Shown here: positions 1 through 10,886 of the stretch, in pieces
Layout of the letters: each line of letters opens with the position of its first letter
Position numbering within the stretch: the stretch's first letter is position 1
From: Methylophilus sp. QUAN
GTDB lineage: Bacteria; Pseudomonadota; Gammaproteobacteria; Burkholderiales; Methylophilaceae
Assembly (NCBI RefSeq): GCF_015354445.1
Contig: NZ_JADKYT010000002.1
Coordinates: 434,001 to 498,000 of the forward strand
DNA length: 64,000 nucleotides
Direction: 5' to 3'
The notes under the pieces: model-generated
The model's database searches: none
The model's input: the letters and a program-made list of their open reading frames with translations, nothing else
What the model was told of the DNA's origin: nothing
Program-made: the position numbers and the translations under genes

Positions 1-975
1 GTTTTTATCCAGTTGCGCCAGCAAGTCCATATTCATTAGTTGTGTGCCTTGCAGGCTGGCACTGCCACGCACAATCAGCGGCTGCCCCTGCAAGCGGCTG
101 TCTCCTGCGTCTATGGTTGCCAGCATCTGGCCTTGTTCGGTCAGGCTACCATCGGCGACAATTTTTAAATCCACCTTGCCAGCCAGTTGCGGATGGATAT
201 GCTTGGCTTGCAGCTGTTGTAGATGCAATAGTAAATGGCTGTTGCGTGTTTCATCCAGGCCAATACTGGCGCTGATTTGCAGCAGGTCTTCGGTCTGCCC
301 GCTGGCTGGCACTATCGCAAATGGCCTGGCTTTTGGCTGGTAGTGATGGTTGGCGGCAATCTCCAGCCGGGTTAAATCACCATGTAGTTCGGTGCGCAGG
401 TGATAAGGTAATTCGGTTTGTGGTTGTTGCATGTCCATCCAGCCATTAAGCGCGAAGGGCGCGGCATTTTGCATTTGAAAATGTGTGCTGACTTTGCCCC
501 ACGGGCTCAGCGCTTGTGCGATGCGGAATTGCAAGGCCTGATTGTCGGCATCAAGGTCAAACTGAATCTGTGTAATCTCTGAAGTGCTTGTGCCCTGGAT
601 AATAGTGAGCTGGTCAATCTGGCCGGAGAGCAAGTGAAACGGCAGCGGAATGTTGATACGCGCTGGTAGCGGTATTTTTGCCGCTGGAGGCGTTGGCGTA
701 ACCTCGGTCGTGGGTTTAAAACGCAAGGTGATTTGTTTGGCGCGAAACTGCGAGACGGTGAGCTCGCCTTTGGGCGTGACCGCCAGGCGCATATTTGAAT
801 CTATGCCTTCCACTTTGAGTGTTGCGTTACCGAGGTCGGTTTCAAATTCTTTTAAACTGGTCATCAGCAGTACATTTGCCGCCCACACCATTTGTGGCGT
901 GATGATCAACGATAAACAAAGCACACCAGTGAGTGTGAGTTTGAGCAAGCGCTTGAATGTGTTTACGAGTGACAT
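1..975 (-). CDS. tamB: TamB, translocation and assembly module inner-membrane protein (N-terminal part; runs off the left edge)
   Basis: The reverse strand is open from an ATG at 975 to the window edge, giving the first 325 residues. The protein starts with a basic stretch and one hydrophobic segment (about residues 10-33, ending near VWA), as expected for the inner-membrane anchor of TamB. Beta-rich AsmA-like sequence follows. The start overlaps the tamA stop codon in a TGATG arrangement, so the two genes are translationally coupled. TamB spans the periplasm and works with TamA in outer-membrane protein insertion or phospholipid transport. The visible part is poorly conserved, so the call leans mainly on the tamA neighbour and the anchor architecture. 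The large C-terminal DUF490 region lies outside the window. Confidence 0.8.
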   Translation of the reverse strand, partial: MSLVNTFKRLLKLTLTGVLCLSLIITPQMVWAANVLLMTSLKEFETDLGNATLKVEGIDSNMRLAVTPKGELTVSQFRAKQITLRFKPTTEVTPTPPAAKIPLPARINIPLPFHLLSGQIDQLTIIQGTSTSEITQIQFDLDADNQALQFRIAQALSPWGKVSTHFQMQNAAPFALNGWMDMQQPQTELPYHLRTELHGDLTRLEIAANHHYQPKARPFAIVPASGQTEDLLQISASIGLDETRNSHLLLHLQQLQAKHIHPQLAGKVDLKIVADGSLTEQGQMLATIDAGDSRLQGQPLIVRGSASLQGTQLMNMDLLAQLDKN

Positions 976-2756
976 CAGAAATTCACGCCCAGGTTAAAGT
1001 GCAAACGGTATTCTTTGGTTTCTTCGCCATAGGCAACGTCCACGCCTACCGGGCCAATCGGGCTGCGCCAGCGTACCCCCAGGCCATAACCAAAGGCCGG
1101 GGCATAGTCTTTCCAGCTATTGGCGGCATGACCAAAATCGACAAATACGGCAGCGCCCCAGGATGAGGTCAGCCATTGCACAATTTCGCTGCTGCCAGTC
1201 AGTAGCACGCGGCCGCCAACAATCGCATCGGCTTCTTTAACGCCGAGTGACTGGAAAGCGTAACCGCGCACGGATTGGTCGCCACCCGCCCTGAATAAGT
1301 AAGTCGCAGGCACACTGCGCGCGCCGGTGACGGTGCCAACTTCAATGCGGCCCAGCCATTGCGTGGATTGTGTCAGTGGGTAAAAACCCTGTAACCTGGC
1401 TTGTGACTGCAGAAAGCGGCCGTCAGACAGCTTGTCCAGCGGTGCCAGTTGGAACTGGGTGTTTAGTATCCAGCCTTTGGTCGGTGCCAGCGGATGATCC
1501 AGTTTGCGCACATTCAGGCCATAGGCCAGTGTGGCCGCCTTGTTGAATTGCGACGATTCGCCGTCCACGGTTAAAAATTCATATAGCAGATTCGCGCCGA
1601 CATATTGCTCGAAAATGCCAGGCTGACCCCAATAGCGGCGCACACCATTCTGCACGGCAGTGGTGATCTGACCTTCGAGGTCTGTGCGTGTCACGCTGTT
1701 TTGTATGCTGTCGCGGTAGCCTTTGTTATCGGTGAGAAAGGTGATGTTGGAGGTGACGGCTTGCAGCTTCTGTTCTAGCCGCAAGCTACTATCCCATAAC
1801 AGGCCGCGGTCAAACAGGTTGCGGTCGGTGTAGTTAAATACGATACGGGCGCCAGTGTTGGTGCTGGCGCCTGCGCCAATGCGGAAGGTGTTCTGCTCCA
1901 TTTCGTGCACAGTGACGTCTATGTCGGCACTGTGGTCGGGATTGAGTGCTTCCGTCCTGGCAACTACGTCCACCGAGCGAAATTTACCTGTGCTCATAAA
2001 GCTGTTTTGTAAGGTCAGTAAATCGGATTGACGATAGGGTGCACCAGTTTTCAGTGTGTTGAGCGGGCGCACCAGCGACTCTTTGTAGTGTTGTAGCCCA
2101 TGTATGCGGACTTCGCCTATGCGTACCGCAGGCCCAGAATCCATGGCGAGGGTAATCAACACTTCTTGGGTCTGTGGATTGACCATGGCCTGCGAGGTAG
2201 TGATTTTGGCGTTTGGAAACTCTGCACGCAGCAAGGTGGCCAGTAACTCACGCTTGGCAGTACTCCAGGCTTGTTGGGTAAAGGTGCTGTTCACTGGCAG
2301 TGGCCAGCTTTTCTGCGCGGCTTCTAATGTAGATTGATGGCTGGGGTGCTGGATTTCGCCAGTGATCGAGACGTTAACCTGACTGACTTTGGCTTGCGGT
2401 GGCAGGCTGATATGAAATTCGGCCAGGTTGACGCTAGGTTGGACGGTGACGGTTTTGGTTTTAAAGTAACCTTCAGTGGCCACTAAGTCGGCAATTTCTT
2501 GCGGGGTTTTTTGTACTAATCGGCGCCACTCACTGTCGTTCATGCGCGGGTTTTGCATGGCTTCGTGGATGGTCAGGTGTTTTTGCAGCAGCTCACGCAG
2601 TGCTGAGGTATCTTCTGGTGGCGTATCGTTGGCGAGTGAAAAGCGTGTTTGGTAGCTGGTGCCTGGTTTGACCTCAAACCAGAGCGTGTCTTGAGCATAG
2701 CAGGTTGTTGACTGTGCTAGCAAAACAAGGGCCAGCAAAGTCAGCATGAGGTGCAT
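975..2756 (-). CDS. tamA: TamA, Omp85-family outer-membrane assembly protein
   Basis: About 593 residues, close to the 577 of E. coli TamA. It has a signal peptide ending near CYA, POTRA-like periplasmic domains over roughly residues 20-260, and a C-terminal Omp85 barrel. The barrel contains the FRAGGDQSVRGYAFQSLG segment typical of the family and ends with an aromatic C-terminus (LHFNLGVNF). The frame is open upstream to a TTG at 2864. I chose the ATG at 2756 because it puts the signal peptide at the N-terminus and the upstream residues look unlike coding sequence. TamA forms the outer-membrane half of the translocation and assembly module with TamB, encoded immediately downstream with a one-base overlap. 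Confidence 0.9.
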   Translation of the reverse strand: MHLMLTLLALVLLAQSTTCYAQDTLWFEVKPGTSYQTRFSLANDTPPEDTSALRELLQKHLTIHEAMQNPRMNDSEWRRLVQKTPQEIADLVATEGYFKTKTVTVQPSVNLAEFHISLPPQAKVSQVNVSITGEIQHPSHQSTLEAAQKSWPLPVNSTFTQQAWSTAKRELLATLLRAEFPNAKITTSQAMVNPQTQEVLITLAMDSGPAVRIGEVRIHGLQHYKESLVRPLNTLKTGAPYRQSDLLTLQNSFMSTGKFRSVDVVARTEALNPDHSADIDVTVHEMEQNTFRIGAGASTNTGARIVFNYTDRNLFDRGLLWDSSLRLEQKLQAVTSNITFLTDNKGYRDSIQNSVTRTDLEGQITTAVQNGVRRYWGQPGIFEQYVGANLLYEFLTVDGESSQFNKAATLAYGLNVRKLDHPLAPTKGWILNTQFQLAPLDKLSDGRFLQSQARLQGFYPLTQSTQWLGRIEVGTVTGARSVPATYLFRAGGDQSVRGYAFQSLGVKEADAIVGGRVLLTGSSEIVQWLTSSWGAAVFVDFGHAANSWKDYAPAFGYGLGVRWRSPIGPVGVDVAYGEETKEYRLHFNLGVNF

Positions 2757-2884
2757 TAACTGCTTGCACGTGGTGTTTGCCCAGAACAGGCAGCGAAACA
2801 AGATGTTTACTGCCTGTTCATAAGCGGGATGTTTTACATGATGAGCAAGAAAATCCCGGATCAAATCGACTTAGTCAACACTAT

Positions 2885-4375
<1,491 letters not shown>

Positions 4376-4448
4376 TTAAAACCGCTTTGTTTGGTAAATT
4401 GTGCTTGATTTAGCCGTGACATAATCGCTCACTGGGAATGAATTTCAC

Positions 4449-5123
4449 ATGAGACGCCACGTATCGCCATTGATTGCTCGACTGCTGACAGGCTTATGCC
4501 TGGCACTGAGTCTGCTATGGACGCAGACGCTGGCGGATGACTATGTGCTGGCCATGCTGGAAAAAATTCGGCAACGCTATGGCGAAGAGGCTTACCAGAA
4601 TGTCATGCGCATGAATGAGATGTTCGCCCAGGTGGCGGGTGCCAGCGAGATGACCAAGGTGCATATGGTGAATGACTTTACCAATCAGCACGTATTGTTT
4701 GTGGATGATATTACCCTGTGGGGCATGGAAGATTACTGGGCCAGTCCGCTGGAAACTTTTGGCAAAGGGGCGGGTGACTGTGAAGATTTTAGTATTGCCA
4801 AATATACCTTGCTGAAAAAGCTGGGCGTGTCGCAAGACAAGTTACGGCTGACTTATGTCAGGGCGCGCATGCCTAGCGGATCTATCCGTCCACATATGGT
4901 GTTGACTTACTATGCCACGCCAAACAGTGACCCACTGGTCCTCGATAACCTCAATTTTGAATTATTGCCCGCCTCTAAGCGCGGTGATTTGTCTCCTGTC
5001 TTCAGTTTTAATGATAAAGGCTTGTTCGTGGCGAATAACCCGAATATGCGCGCTGGATCCCCTTCCAATATCTCCAAATGGCGTGATGTGTTGACGCGTA
5101 TGCGACAGGACGGATTGGAATGA
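4449..5123 (+). CDS. lapG: LapG-type periplasmic cysteine protease (BTLCP family)
   Basis: A bacterial transglutaminase-like cysteine proteinase of 224 residues with an N-terminal signal peptide (hydrophobic to about residue 29). The catalytic triad of the family is visible: Cys111 in GDCED, His149 in PHMVL and Asp166 in VLDNL. The acidic residues flanking the cysteine match the calcium-binding position of LapG proteins. In Pseudomonas, LapG cuts giant adhesins after a di-alanine site near the N-terminus and releases them from the surface; LapD holds it back when c-di-GMP is high. Here lapD follows after 118 bases, and the adhesin of this locus carries a Pro-Ala-Ala-Gly site, so the whole switch is present. 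Confidence 0.93.
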   Translation: MRRHVSPLIARLLTGLCLALSLLWTQTLADDYVLAMLEKIRQRYGEEAYQNVMRMNEMFAQVAGASEMTKVHMVNDFTNQHVLFVDDITLWGMEDYWASPLETFGKGAGDCEDFSIAKYTLLKKLGVSQDKLRLTYVRARMPSGSIRPHMVLTYYATPNSDPLVLDNLNFELLPASKRGDLSPVFSFNDKGLFVANNPNMRAGSPSNISKWRDVLTRMRQDGLE

Positions 5124-5241
5124 TTAAAAACCTGTTAGAAATGTGGTTATTATGGAGGCGGAATGCTAGGCTAGTGCGCAAAGCCGGCACGCACGGCGGG
5201 TTATGGCCGAATCCACCCCAGGAAAGTAAGAGGGCTTTCAA

Positions 5242-7170
5242 ATGTCTTTGGTAAAACAGATACGAATTGCAATTTCTGTCATTATTTTAATGGTGGCGGC
5301 AGGATGCCTGTTCCTCGGTGTTTATGATGACCACCGCTATATGGCTGAGCAGTTGCAAAAAAAGAATAACGATAATGCCAACGGGCTGGCGATTACGCTT
5401 TCCAATATCCAGAAAGACAATGTCACGGTAGAGCTGATTATCAGCGCCCAGTTTGATATGGGGCACTATCGCCGCATTGCCATTATTTCGCCGGACAATA
5501 AGCTGATGATCGAGCGGGTGAACCGCCATCCACACTCCATCGCCCCGGCTTGGTTCCAGTCGGTGTTTTCCGTCAATATTCAGCCTGGCGTGGCCAATAT
5601 CCAGTCCGGCTGGCAGCAATATGGCACCTTGGAGCTGGAGAGTGAGCCGTCTCTGGCTTATGACCAATTGTGGGAAACCTCACGTCATGCCGTGTTGTGG
5701 ACATTGATTGTCGCCTTGCTCAGTTATGTCGTGTCCGGCTTCTGGCTGAAACGTATCCTGAAACCATTGGATGACGTGATTGCACAAGCCGAAGCCTTGG
5801 GCGAGCGCAAGTACATCACCATTGCAGAACCTGCCACAGAAGAGTTCCAGAAACTGGTGCGCACCATGAATACGCTGTCTGACCGCGTTAAATCCATGGT
5901 GACGGCAGAGTCTGAGCGCCTGAATACCTTTAACCAGCAAATCAATTACGATGAAGTGACCGGTTTGATGAACCAGTCACATTTCACCAATACTGCTTCG
6001 GTTGCCCTCAAAAATGATGGCTTTGTCGAAGGTGTGTTGATTTTGGTGCAACTGCGTAACTTGCCTGACATCGATAAGCAAATGGGCTACAGCGTGACCA
6101 ACCAGTTGATTAAAAAGGTTGGTGATGCCGTGCAGCAGCAGATGGAACATTACCAGGACGTGGTGTGTGGTCGCCTGGCTGGTGGCGTGTTCGGTATTTT
6201 CAGCCGACAGCCACTGGATGATTTTGCTGTCACTACCGAGCTCAAGCTGGTGCTGGAAAAGCTGAACGCGGCACAGCAATTGTTGCAGTTCCAGTTTGTG
6301 GTCACACATACCAAAACTAAAAAAGGCGATGACTTTGTCGATATTCATCGTGTGATGCAGTTTATTCTCGACCTGGCTGAAGATCAGGCGGCGATTCCTA
6401 TGCGGGTGATGAATGCCAATAGCATCGTCACTTCAAGGAAAAACTACCTCAATCAATGGAAAGAGCAGTTCTTGCAGGCGATTGAACAGAAGCAGATCAA
6501 GCTGGCCTGCTACCCGGTCATGCAGCGCGACCAGCAGCTGTATCACTACGAGTGCCCATTGCGTTTGCATATTGATGAAGGCGATCAATGGCTGGCTGCA
6601 GGTGCTTTTATTGATTGGGCCAGCCAGCTCGATATGATCAAAACACTGGACGGCCTGGCATTGGAATATGCTGTTGATATGCTGACGAAGAACAATGCCA
6701 GCCTCAGTGTGAACGTTTCTGCGGCAGCTATGCGCAGTGATGAATATAAAGATAAGTTGCAAGCATTAATCCTGACAGTGGCAACGCCAGCCCGGTTAAG
6801 CTTTGAAGTGGCGGAAGAAGCAGCATTCAGCGATTTTGTAAAATTTAAAGAGTTTGTGCACCTGGTGAAATCCCTGGGTTGCATGGTCGGCATGGAGCAT
6901 GTCTCCACTCGCCTGGCACAATTGGGTGATTTACATGAACTGGGCATGGATTACATCAAGTTTGATGCGTCACTCATCCGTGACATTCACCTGCGTCCGC
7001 AACAACAGTCCCTCATGCGCGGTTTGTGCATGATGGTACGAACCATGGGTATTGTGCCGATTGCCGAAGGTGTGCAAGACCAGCAAGAGCTGGATAGCTT
7101 GAATGCAATCGGTATTGAAGCGGTGACCGGCCCCTTTGTGCAGGAAAATTTACAATTTGGTGCACTATAA
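5242..7170 (+). CDS. lapD: LapD-type inside-out c-di-GMP receptor (degenerate GGDEF-EAL)
   Basis: An inner-membrane receptor of 642 residues that binds c-di-GMP in the cytoplasm and sequesters LapG in the periplasm. Order of parts: TM1 (about residues 7-27), a LapD/MoxY-type periplasmic domain (about 28-150), TM2 (about 152-172), HAMP, GGDEF and EAL domains. Both enzymatic domains look inactive. The GGDEF loop reads AGGVFG (about residues 313-318), and the EAL motif is replaced by E-C-P-L (Glu437 onward). This matches LapD as a receptor rather than a cyclase or phosphodiesterase. It lies 118 bases after lapG and probably shares its transcript. Confidence 0.93.
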   Translation: MSLVKQIRIAISVIILMVAAGCLFLGVYDDHRYMAEQLQKKNNDNANGLAITLSNIQKDNVTVELIISAQFDMGHYRRIAIISPDNKLMIERVNRHPHSIAPAWFQSVFSVNIQPGVANIQSGWQQYGTLELESEPSLAYDQLWETSRHAVLWTLIVALLSYVVSGFWLKRILKPLDDVIAQAEALGERKYITIAEPATEEFQKLVRTMNTLSDRVKSMVTAESERLNTFNQQINYDEVTGLMNQSHFTNTASVALKNDGFVEGVLILVQLRNLPDIDKQMGYSVTNQLIKKVGDAVQQQMEHYQDVVCGRLAGGVFGIFSRQPLDDFAVTTELKLVLEKLNAAQQLLQFQFVVTHTKTKKGDDFVDIHRVMQFILDLAEDQAAIPMRVMNANSIVTSRKNYLNQWKEQFLQAIEQKQIKLACYPVMQRDQQLYHYECPLRLHIDEGDQWLAAGAFIDWASQLDMIKTLDGLALEYAVDMLTKNNASLSVNVSAAAMRSDEYKDKLQALILTVATPARLSFEVAEEAAFSDFVKFKEFVHLVKSLGCMVGMEHVSTRLAQLGDLHELGMDYIKFDASLIRDIHLRPQQQSLMRGLCMMVRTMGIVPIAEGVQDQQELDSLNAIGIEAVTGPFVQENLQFGAL

Positions 7171-7192
7171 AAGTGTCAATGAAAGTGTCAAT
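7171..7192 (+). repeat. 10-bp direct repeat just after lapD
   Basis: AAGTGTCAAT occurs twice, at 7171-7180 and 7183-7192, starting directly after the lapD stop codon. The two copies are exact and 12 bases apart from start to start, about one DNA helix turn. That spacing suits tandem protein binding, but no function can be assigned. Confidence 0.45.
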
Positions 7193-7204
7193 TTTTGTAA
7201 TTTC

Positions 7205-7251
7205 GGGGTGTTATGCCATATACTCATCGTTTTGACATGGCTTAACACCCC
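7205..7251. promoter_or_regulatory. Long inverted repeat between lapD and the secretion operon
   Basis: Arms at 7205-7219 (GGGGTGTTATGCCAT) and 7237-7251 (ATGGCTTAACACCCC) match at 14 of 15 positions around a 17-base loop. It could end lapD transcription, although no T-run follows, or it could be a protein-binding site. Confidence 0.6.
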
Positions 7252-7268
7252 ATACAATCAATAGTCGG

Positions 7269-7287
7269 TAAATCAGTCACTGATTTA
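7269..7287. promoter_or_regulatory. Perfect 19-bp palindrome upstream of the type I secretion ATPase gene
   Basis: TAAATCAGTCACTGATTTA is a perfect 9-1-9 palindrome about 33 bases before the start of the ATPase gene. Its size and symmetry fit a site for a dimeric regulator. The LuxR-family protein encoded two genes downstream is a candidate; this assignment is inference. Confidence 0.55.
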
Positions 7288-7319
7288 ACTCAGATAAGGA
7301 TAATAATAAGTCATCTGCC

Positions 7320-9464
7320 ATGGAAACGACGCCATACTTTAATAAGACCGCAAAAGACGCTCTGCTCGAGTGTCTTCTTTATATCTGTCGCCATAATCGA
7401 CTGGCAACAACCCGCGATGCTTTAACTTCTGGCTTACCGCTGGAAGGGGGCAAGCTTAATCCTGAATTGTTTAAACGCTCAGCTGAACGTTTGCGGCTGG
7501 AAGTGACAGTGAAGCAGGGGGCGATTGCAACATTGCTGCAACCACAGGCCGATGTGACTTTGCTGCTGAATAATCACCGCGCCTGCCAACTGATCAAAAT
7601 AGATGAAAGCCAGCATTTTGCCCAGGTGGTATTCCCAGATTTGTCGCCAGATGCCGTGACCATAAGTCTGGCTGACCTGGCGGCGGAATATACTGGTTAT
7701 GCCTTGATCACCAAGCAAAACTTTATGTTTGATGCGCGGACTCCAGAAGTGGGGCGGGTCAAAGTCAGGCACTGGTTTTGGGGGACATTGGCAGAGAACA
7801 AGGGCATTTACCGCGATGTGATGGTTGCAGCCTTGCTGATCAATATTTTTGCCTTGGCCATGCCACTGTTTACCATGAATGTGTATGACCGCGTGGTGCC
7901 AAACAAGGCGGTAGAAACATTGTGGGTATTAGGCATTGGTGTTGCGCTGATTGTGCTGGGCGATTTATTGTTGCGCTCCATGCGTGCTTATTTCCTGGAC
8001 TGGGCCAGTGCACGTATTGATGTAAAACTCAGTGCGCAAATCATGGAAAAAGTACTTGGCACCCGTTATGAAGCCAAGCCTAATTCTGTCGGCTCTTTTG
8101 CCTCTAACTTACGCTCGTTTGAAAGCGTGCGTGATTTTATTACCTCCGCCACCGTAGTGACGCTGATCGACTTGCCATTCGGCATTATTTTCCTGATCGT
8201 CATTGCCTGGATTAACCCTTATATGGTGTTGCCAGCATTGATTGGTGGCGCGATTGTATTGATTTACTCTCTCAGCGTGCAAACCAAGATGCATGACCTG
8301 TCAGAAACCATGTACCGGGCCAGCGCCCAGCGCAATGCCACGCTGATTGAAAGCCTGGTAGGCCTGGAAACTGTGAAGTCCATGGGCGTGGAAGGCCAGA
8401 TGCAGGGCAAATGGGAAAAAAGCGCACTGTTTTTATCTGAAGTCGGCAGCAAGCTCAAACTATTGTCCTCTTCTATTACCAATGGTACCTATGCCTTGCA
8501 GCAAATTATTAGTGTTGCGATTGTGATTTTAGGCGTGTATTTAATCTCGAATGGGGATTTAACCATGGGGGGATTGATTGCCTGCTCGCAATTAACCAGC
8601 CGTGGCCTGGCACCTATTTCGCAAATCGCAGGTCTGTTTACGCAGTATCACACCGCGGCGACTTCATTGAAGTCATTGGATGAGGTGATGGGTAAACCGG
8701 TGGAGCGTAACAAAGGGGTTAATTTCCTATCCCGCCCAGCATTCAAGGGCGAAATCGAGTTTAAAAATGTTTCTTTTAAATATCCTGGCTCGGATGAGTT
8801 GGCCTTGAACCGGGTCTCTTTCAGGATTCGTCCAGGTGAGCACGTTGGCCTGATTGGCCGTATGGGCTCGGGTAAAACAACCATTAATAAACTGATTCTT
8901 GGTCTGTATCAGCCAACCGAAGGCGCGATCCTGATTGATGGCATTGATGCGCGGCAGATTGATCCGGCTGAATTGCGCCGCAGTATTGGCTATGTCCAGC
9001 AAGATAACCATTTGTTTTATGGCTCATTGCGTGAAAATATTACCTTGCGTCATCCCCACGCAGATGATCATTCAGTGTTGCAGGCTGCGCAGGTTGGCGG
9101 TATTGCAGATTTTGTGAATGCGCATCCCAAAGGCTTTGACCTGGAAGTGGGCGAGCGCGGGGATACCTTGTCTGGTGGCCAGCGCCAAGGTGTGGGCATT
9201 GCGCGGGCTTTTGTGACGCAACCACAAATTGTGTTGCTGGATGAGCCGACCAGTGCCATGGATCACTCTGGTGAGGAAACCGTTAAACGCAACATTGCCC
9301 AAGCCACAGCTGATAAAACCATGATTGTGATCAGTCACCGTAACGCTATGCTGGAACTGGCGGAACGCCTGATAGTGATTGATGCCGGTCAGGTGGTTGC
9401 CGATGGTAATAAAGAGGACGTCACTGCTGCGCTGCGCGCCGGCAAAGTAGGTAAGGCGAGATAA
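7320..9464 (+). CDS. lapB: Type I secretion ABC transporter/ATPase (LapB/LssB type) with peptidase-like N-terminal domain
   Basis: Inner-membrane ATP-driven exporter of 714 residues for the giant adhesin. The N-terminal domain (about residues 1-140) resembles a C39-like domain, but the DCG catalytic-cysteine motif of true C39 peptidases is not visible. It probably serves in substrate docking, as in other RTX exporters. Transmembrane helices follow (about 165-430). The nucleotide-binding domain has Walker A GRMGSGKTT, signature LSGGQRQ and Walker B IVLLDEPTS. The only good Shine-Dalgarno-like stretch (AAGGA) is about 20 bases before the ATG, unusually far, so the start is moderately sure. The next gene begins 4 bases after its stop, and the two form an operon with the LuxR gene. 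Confidence 0.93.
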   Translation: METTPYFNKTAKDALLECLLYICRHNRLATTRDALTSGLPLEGGKLNPELFKRSAERLRLEVTVKQGAIATLLQPQADVTLLLNNHRACQLIKIDESQHFAQVVFPDLSPDAVTISLADLAAEYTGYALITKQNFMFDARTPEVGRVKVRHWFWGTLAENKGIYRDVMVAALLINIFALAMPLFTMNVYDRVVPNKAVETLWVLGIGVALIVLGDLLLRSMRAYFLDWASARIDVKLSAQIMEKVLGTRYEAKPNSVGSFASNLRSFESVRDFITSATVVTLIDLPFGIIFLIVIAWINPYMVLPALIGGAIVLIYSLSVQTKMHDLSETMYRASAQRNATLIESLVGLETVKSMGVEGQMQGKWEKSALFLSEVGSKLKLLSSSITNGTYALQQIISVAIVILGVYLISNGDLTMGGLIACSQLTSRGLAPISQIAGLFTQYHTAATSLKSLDEVMGKPVERNKGVNFLSRPAFKGEIEFKNVSFKYPGSDELALNRVSFRIRPGEHVGLIGRMGSGKTTINKLILGLYQPTEGAILIDGIDARQIDPAELRRSIGYVQQDNHLFYGSLRENITLRHPHADDHSVLQAAQVGGIADFVNAHPKGFDLEVGERGDTLSGGQRQGVGIARAFVTQPQIVLLDEPTSAMDHSGEETVKRNIAQATADKTMIVISHRNAMLELAERLIVIDAGQVVADGNKEDVTAALRAGKVGKAR

Positions 9465-9468
9465 CAAT

Positions 9469-10881
9469 ATGGCAAAAAAAATATTCGATCAATTAGGTGA
9501 AGTCACCAAGCCGGACAGTATCTGGGTGCGCCTAGGCAAGCCAGTGCATGCCCTGGTAGACAAAGTCATCAAAACCGAGACCGCTGAATCACGCACCTGG
9601 TCCGAGCAAGCACATGATGTGATGATAGAAGACACCATGTTGCATGCGAAACTGATTATGTACGGTATTTTGGGGATTTTGCTGGTGCTACTGGTCTGGG
9701 CCAGTGTCGCCAAGGTGGACGAAGTCACCCGGGGCGAAGGGCGTGTGATTCCGTCTCGCCAGATACAGGTTGTGCAGTCACTGGATGGCGGTATCGTGGT
9801 CGATATCATGGTGCAGTTGGGGGATACCGTAAAACGGGGTCAGCCTTTGATCAAGATTGATGAAACACGGGCTATTTCTTCATTAAAAGAAAATGAAAGC
9901 CAGTATTTATCCCTCAAAGCCAAAGAGGCGCGCCTGAAAGCGTTGGCCAATGGCGGCAGTTTTAATCCTCCCAGCGAAGTACAGCAAAAAACGCCTGATA
10001 CTTACTTGCAAGAATTGCAATTGTTTAATGCCGCCAGGGATGAGCTCAACTCACAGATCAATATCGCCAGGGATCAGTTGTCACAGCGCGAGCGTGAACT
10101 GTCTGAGGTGCAGTTTAAGAAAGAAGTGGCGATTAAAACTTATGATTCCACCAGTAAAGAACTGGCGGCCAATCGTCCCTTATTAAATAGTGGCGCGGTA
10201 TCAGAGATAGAGATCTTAAGGCTGGAACGTGATGCCAATCGTGCGAAAGGGGATATTGATCAGGCGTCGGCGCAGATGGGGCGTTTAACTGCAGCGATTT
10301 CTGAAGCCCGACGTAAAGTGTCAGAAGCACAACAGTCGTTCCTGAGCAAAATTCGTACGGACTTGAACGAAACCACCGCCAAAATTAATAGCCTGACGCA
10401 ATCCAGTCTCGCACTGTCAGATAAAGTAAAACAATCTACTTTGACGTCACCCGTTAACGGTAAAGTCAGCAAGCTGTATTACAACACCGTAGGTGGCGTG
10501 ATTCAGCCCGGCAAGGAAGTCATGGAGGTGGTGCCTTCTGATGATGCGCTGGTAATTGAAGCCAAAGTGCAAACCAAGGATATTGCGTTTATCCGCCCGC
10601 AGCAGCCTGCGGTGATTAAGTTGACTGCTTATGACTACACGATTTATGGCAGTTTGGATGGCGCAGTGGAAGATATTGCAGCAGATTCCACCATAGACGA
10701 TAAAGGTAATGCATATTATGTCGTTAAGGTAAGAACAGACAAGAATAATCTGGGCGACCACTTGCCGATTATTCCCGGCATGGTGGCACAGGTTGATATT
10801 CTGACCGGGAAAAAAACAGTGCTGTCCTACTTATTAAAACCAGTGTTAAAAGCTAAATCTTACGCACTAACCGAGCGCTAA
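9469..10881 (+). CDS. lapC: HlyD-family membrane-fusion protein of the type I secretion system (LapC type)
   Basis: Periplasmic adaptor of 470 residues linking the ABC exporter to the outer-membrane pore. It has a cytoplasmic N-terminus of about 60 residues, one transmembrane helix (about 63-82), a lipoyl/beta-barrel half starting with VDEVTRGEGRVIPSRQ, a long coiled coil (about 140-320, rich in Glu, Lys and Gln), and the C-terminal HlyD segment with VNGKVSKLYYNTVGGV. The start is 5 bases after the ATPase stop, and the LuxR-type gene follows after another 5 bases. The three genes look co-transcribed. Confidence 0.93.
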   Translation: MAKKIFDQLGEVTKPDSIWVRLGKPVHALVDKVIKTETAESRTWSEQAHDVMIEDTMLHAKLIMYGILGILLVLLVWASVAKVDEVTRGEGRVIPSRQIQVVQSLDGGIVVDIMVQLGDTVKRGQPLIKIDETRAISSLKENESQYLSLKAKEARLKALANGGSFNPPSEVQQKTPDTYLQELQLFNAARDELNSQINIARDQLSQRERELSEVQFKKEVAIKTYDSTSKELAANRPLLNSGAVSEIEILRLERDANRAKGDIDQASAQMGRLTAAISEARRKVSEAQQSFLSKIRTDLNETTAKINSLTQSSLALSDKVKQSTLTSPVNGKVSKLYYNTVGGVIQPGKEVMEVVPSDDALVIEAKVQTKDIAFIRPQQPAVIKLTAYDYTIYGSLDGAVEDIAADSTIDDKGNAYYVVKVRTDKNNLGDHLPIIPGMVAQVDILTGKKTVLSYLLKPVLKAKSYALTER

Positions 10882-10886
10882 TTACT

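Noticed and set aside
5124-5241. Possible c-di-GMP riboswitch in the lapD leader (a CGCAAAGCC stretch is present)
   Set aside because: The other conserved parts of the GEMM motif and the paired stems are missing; the resemblance is limited to one short string.
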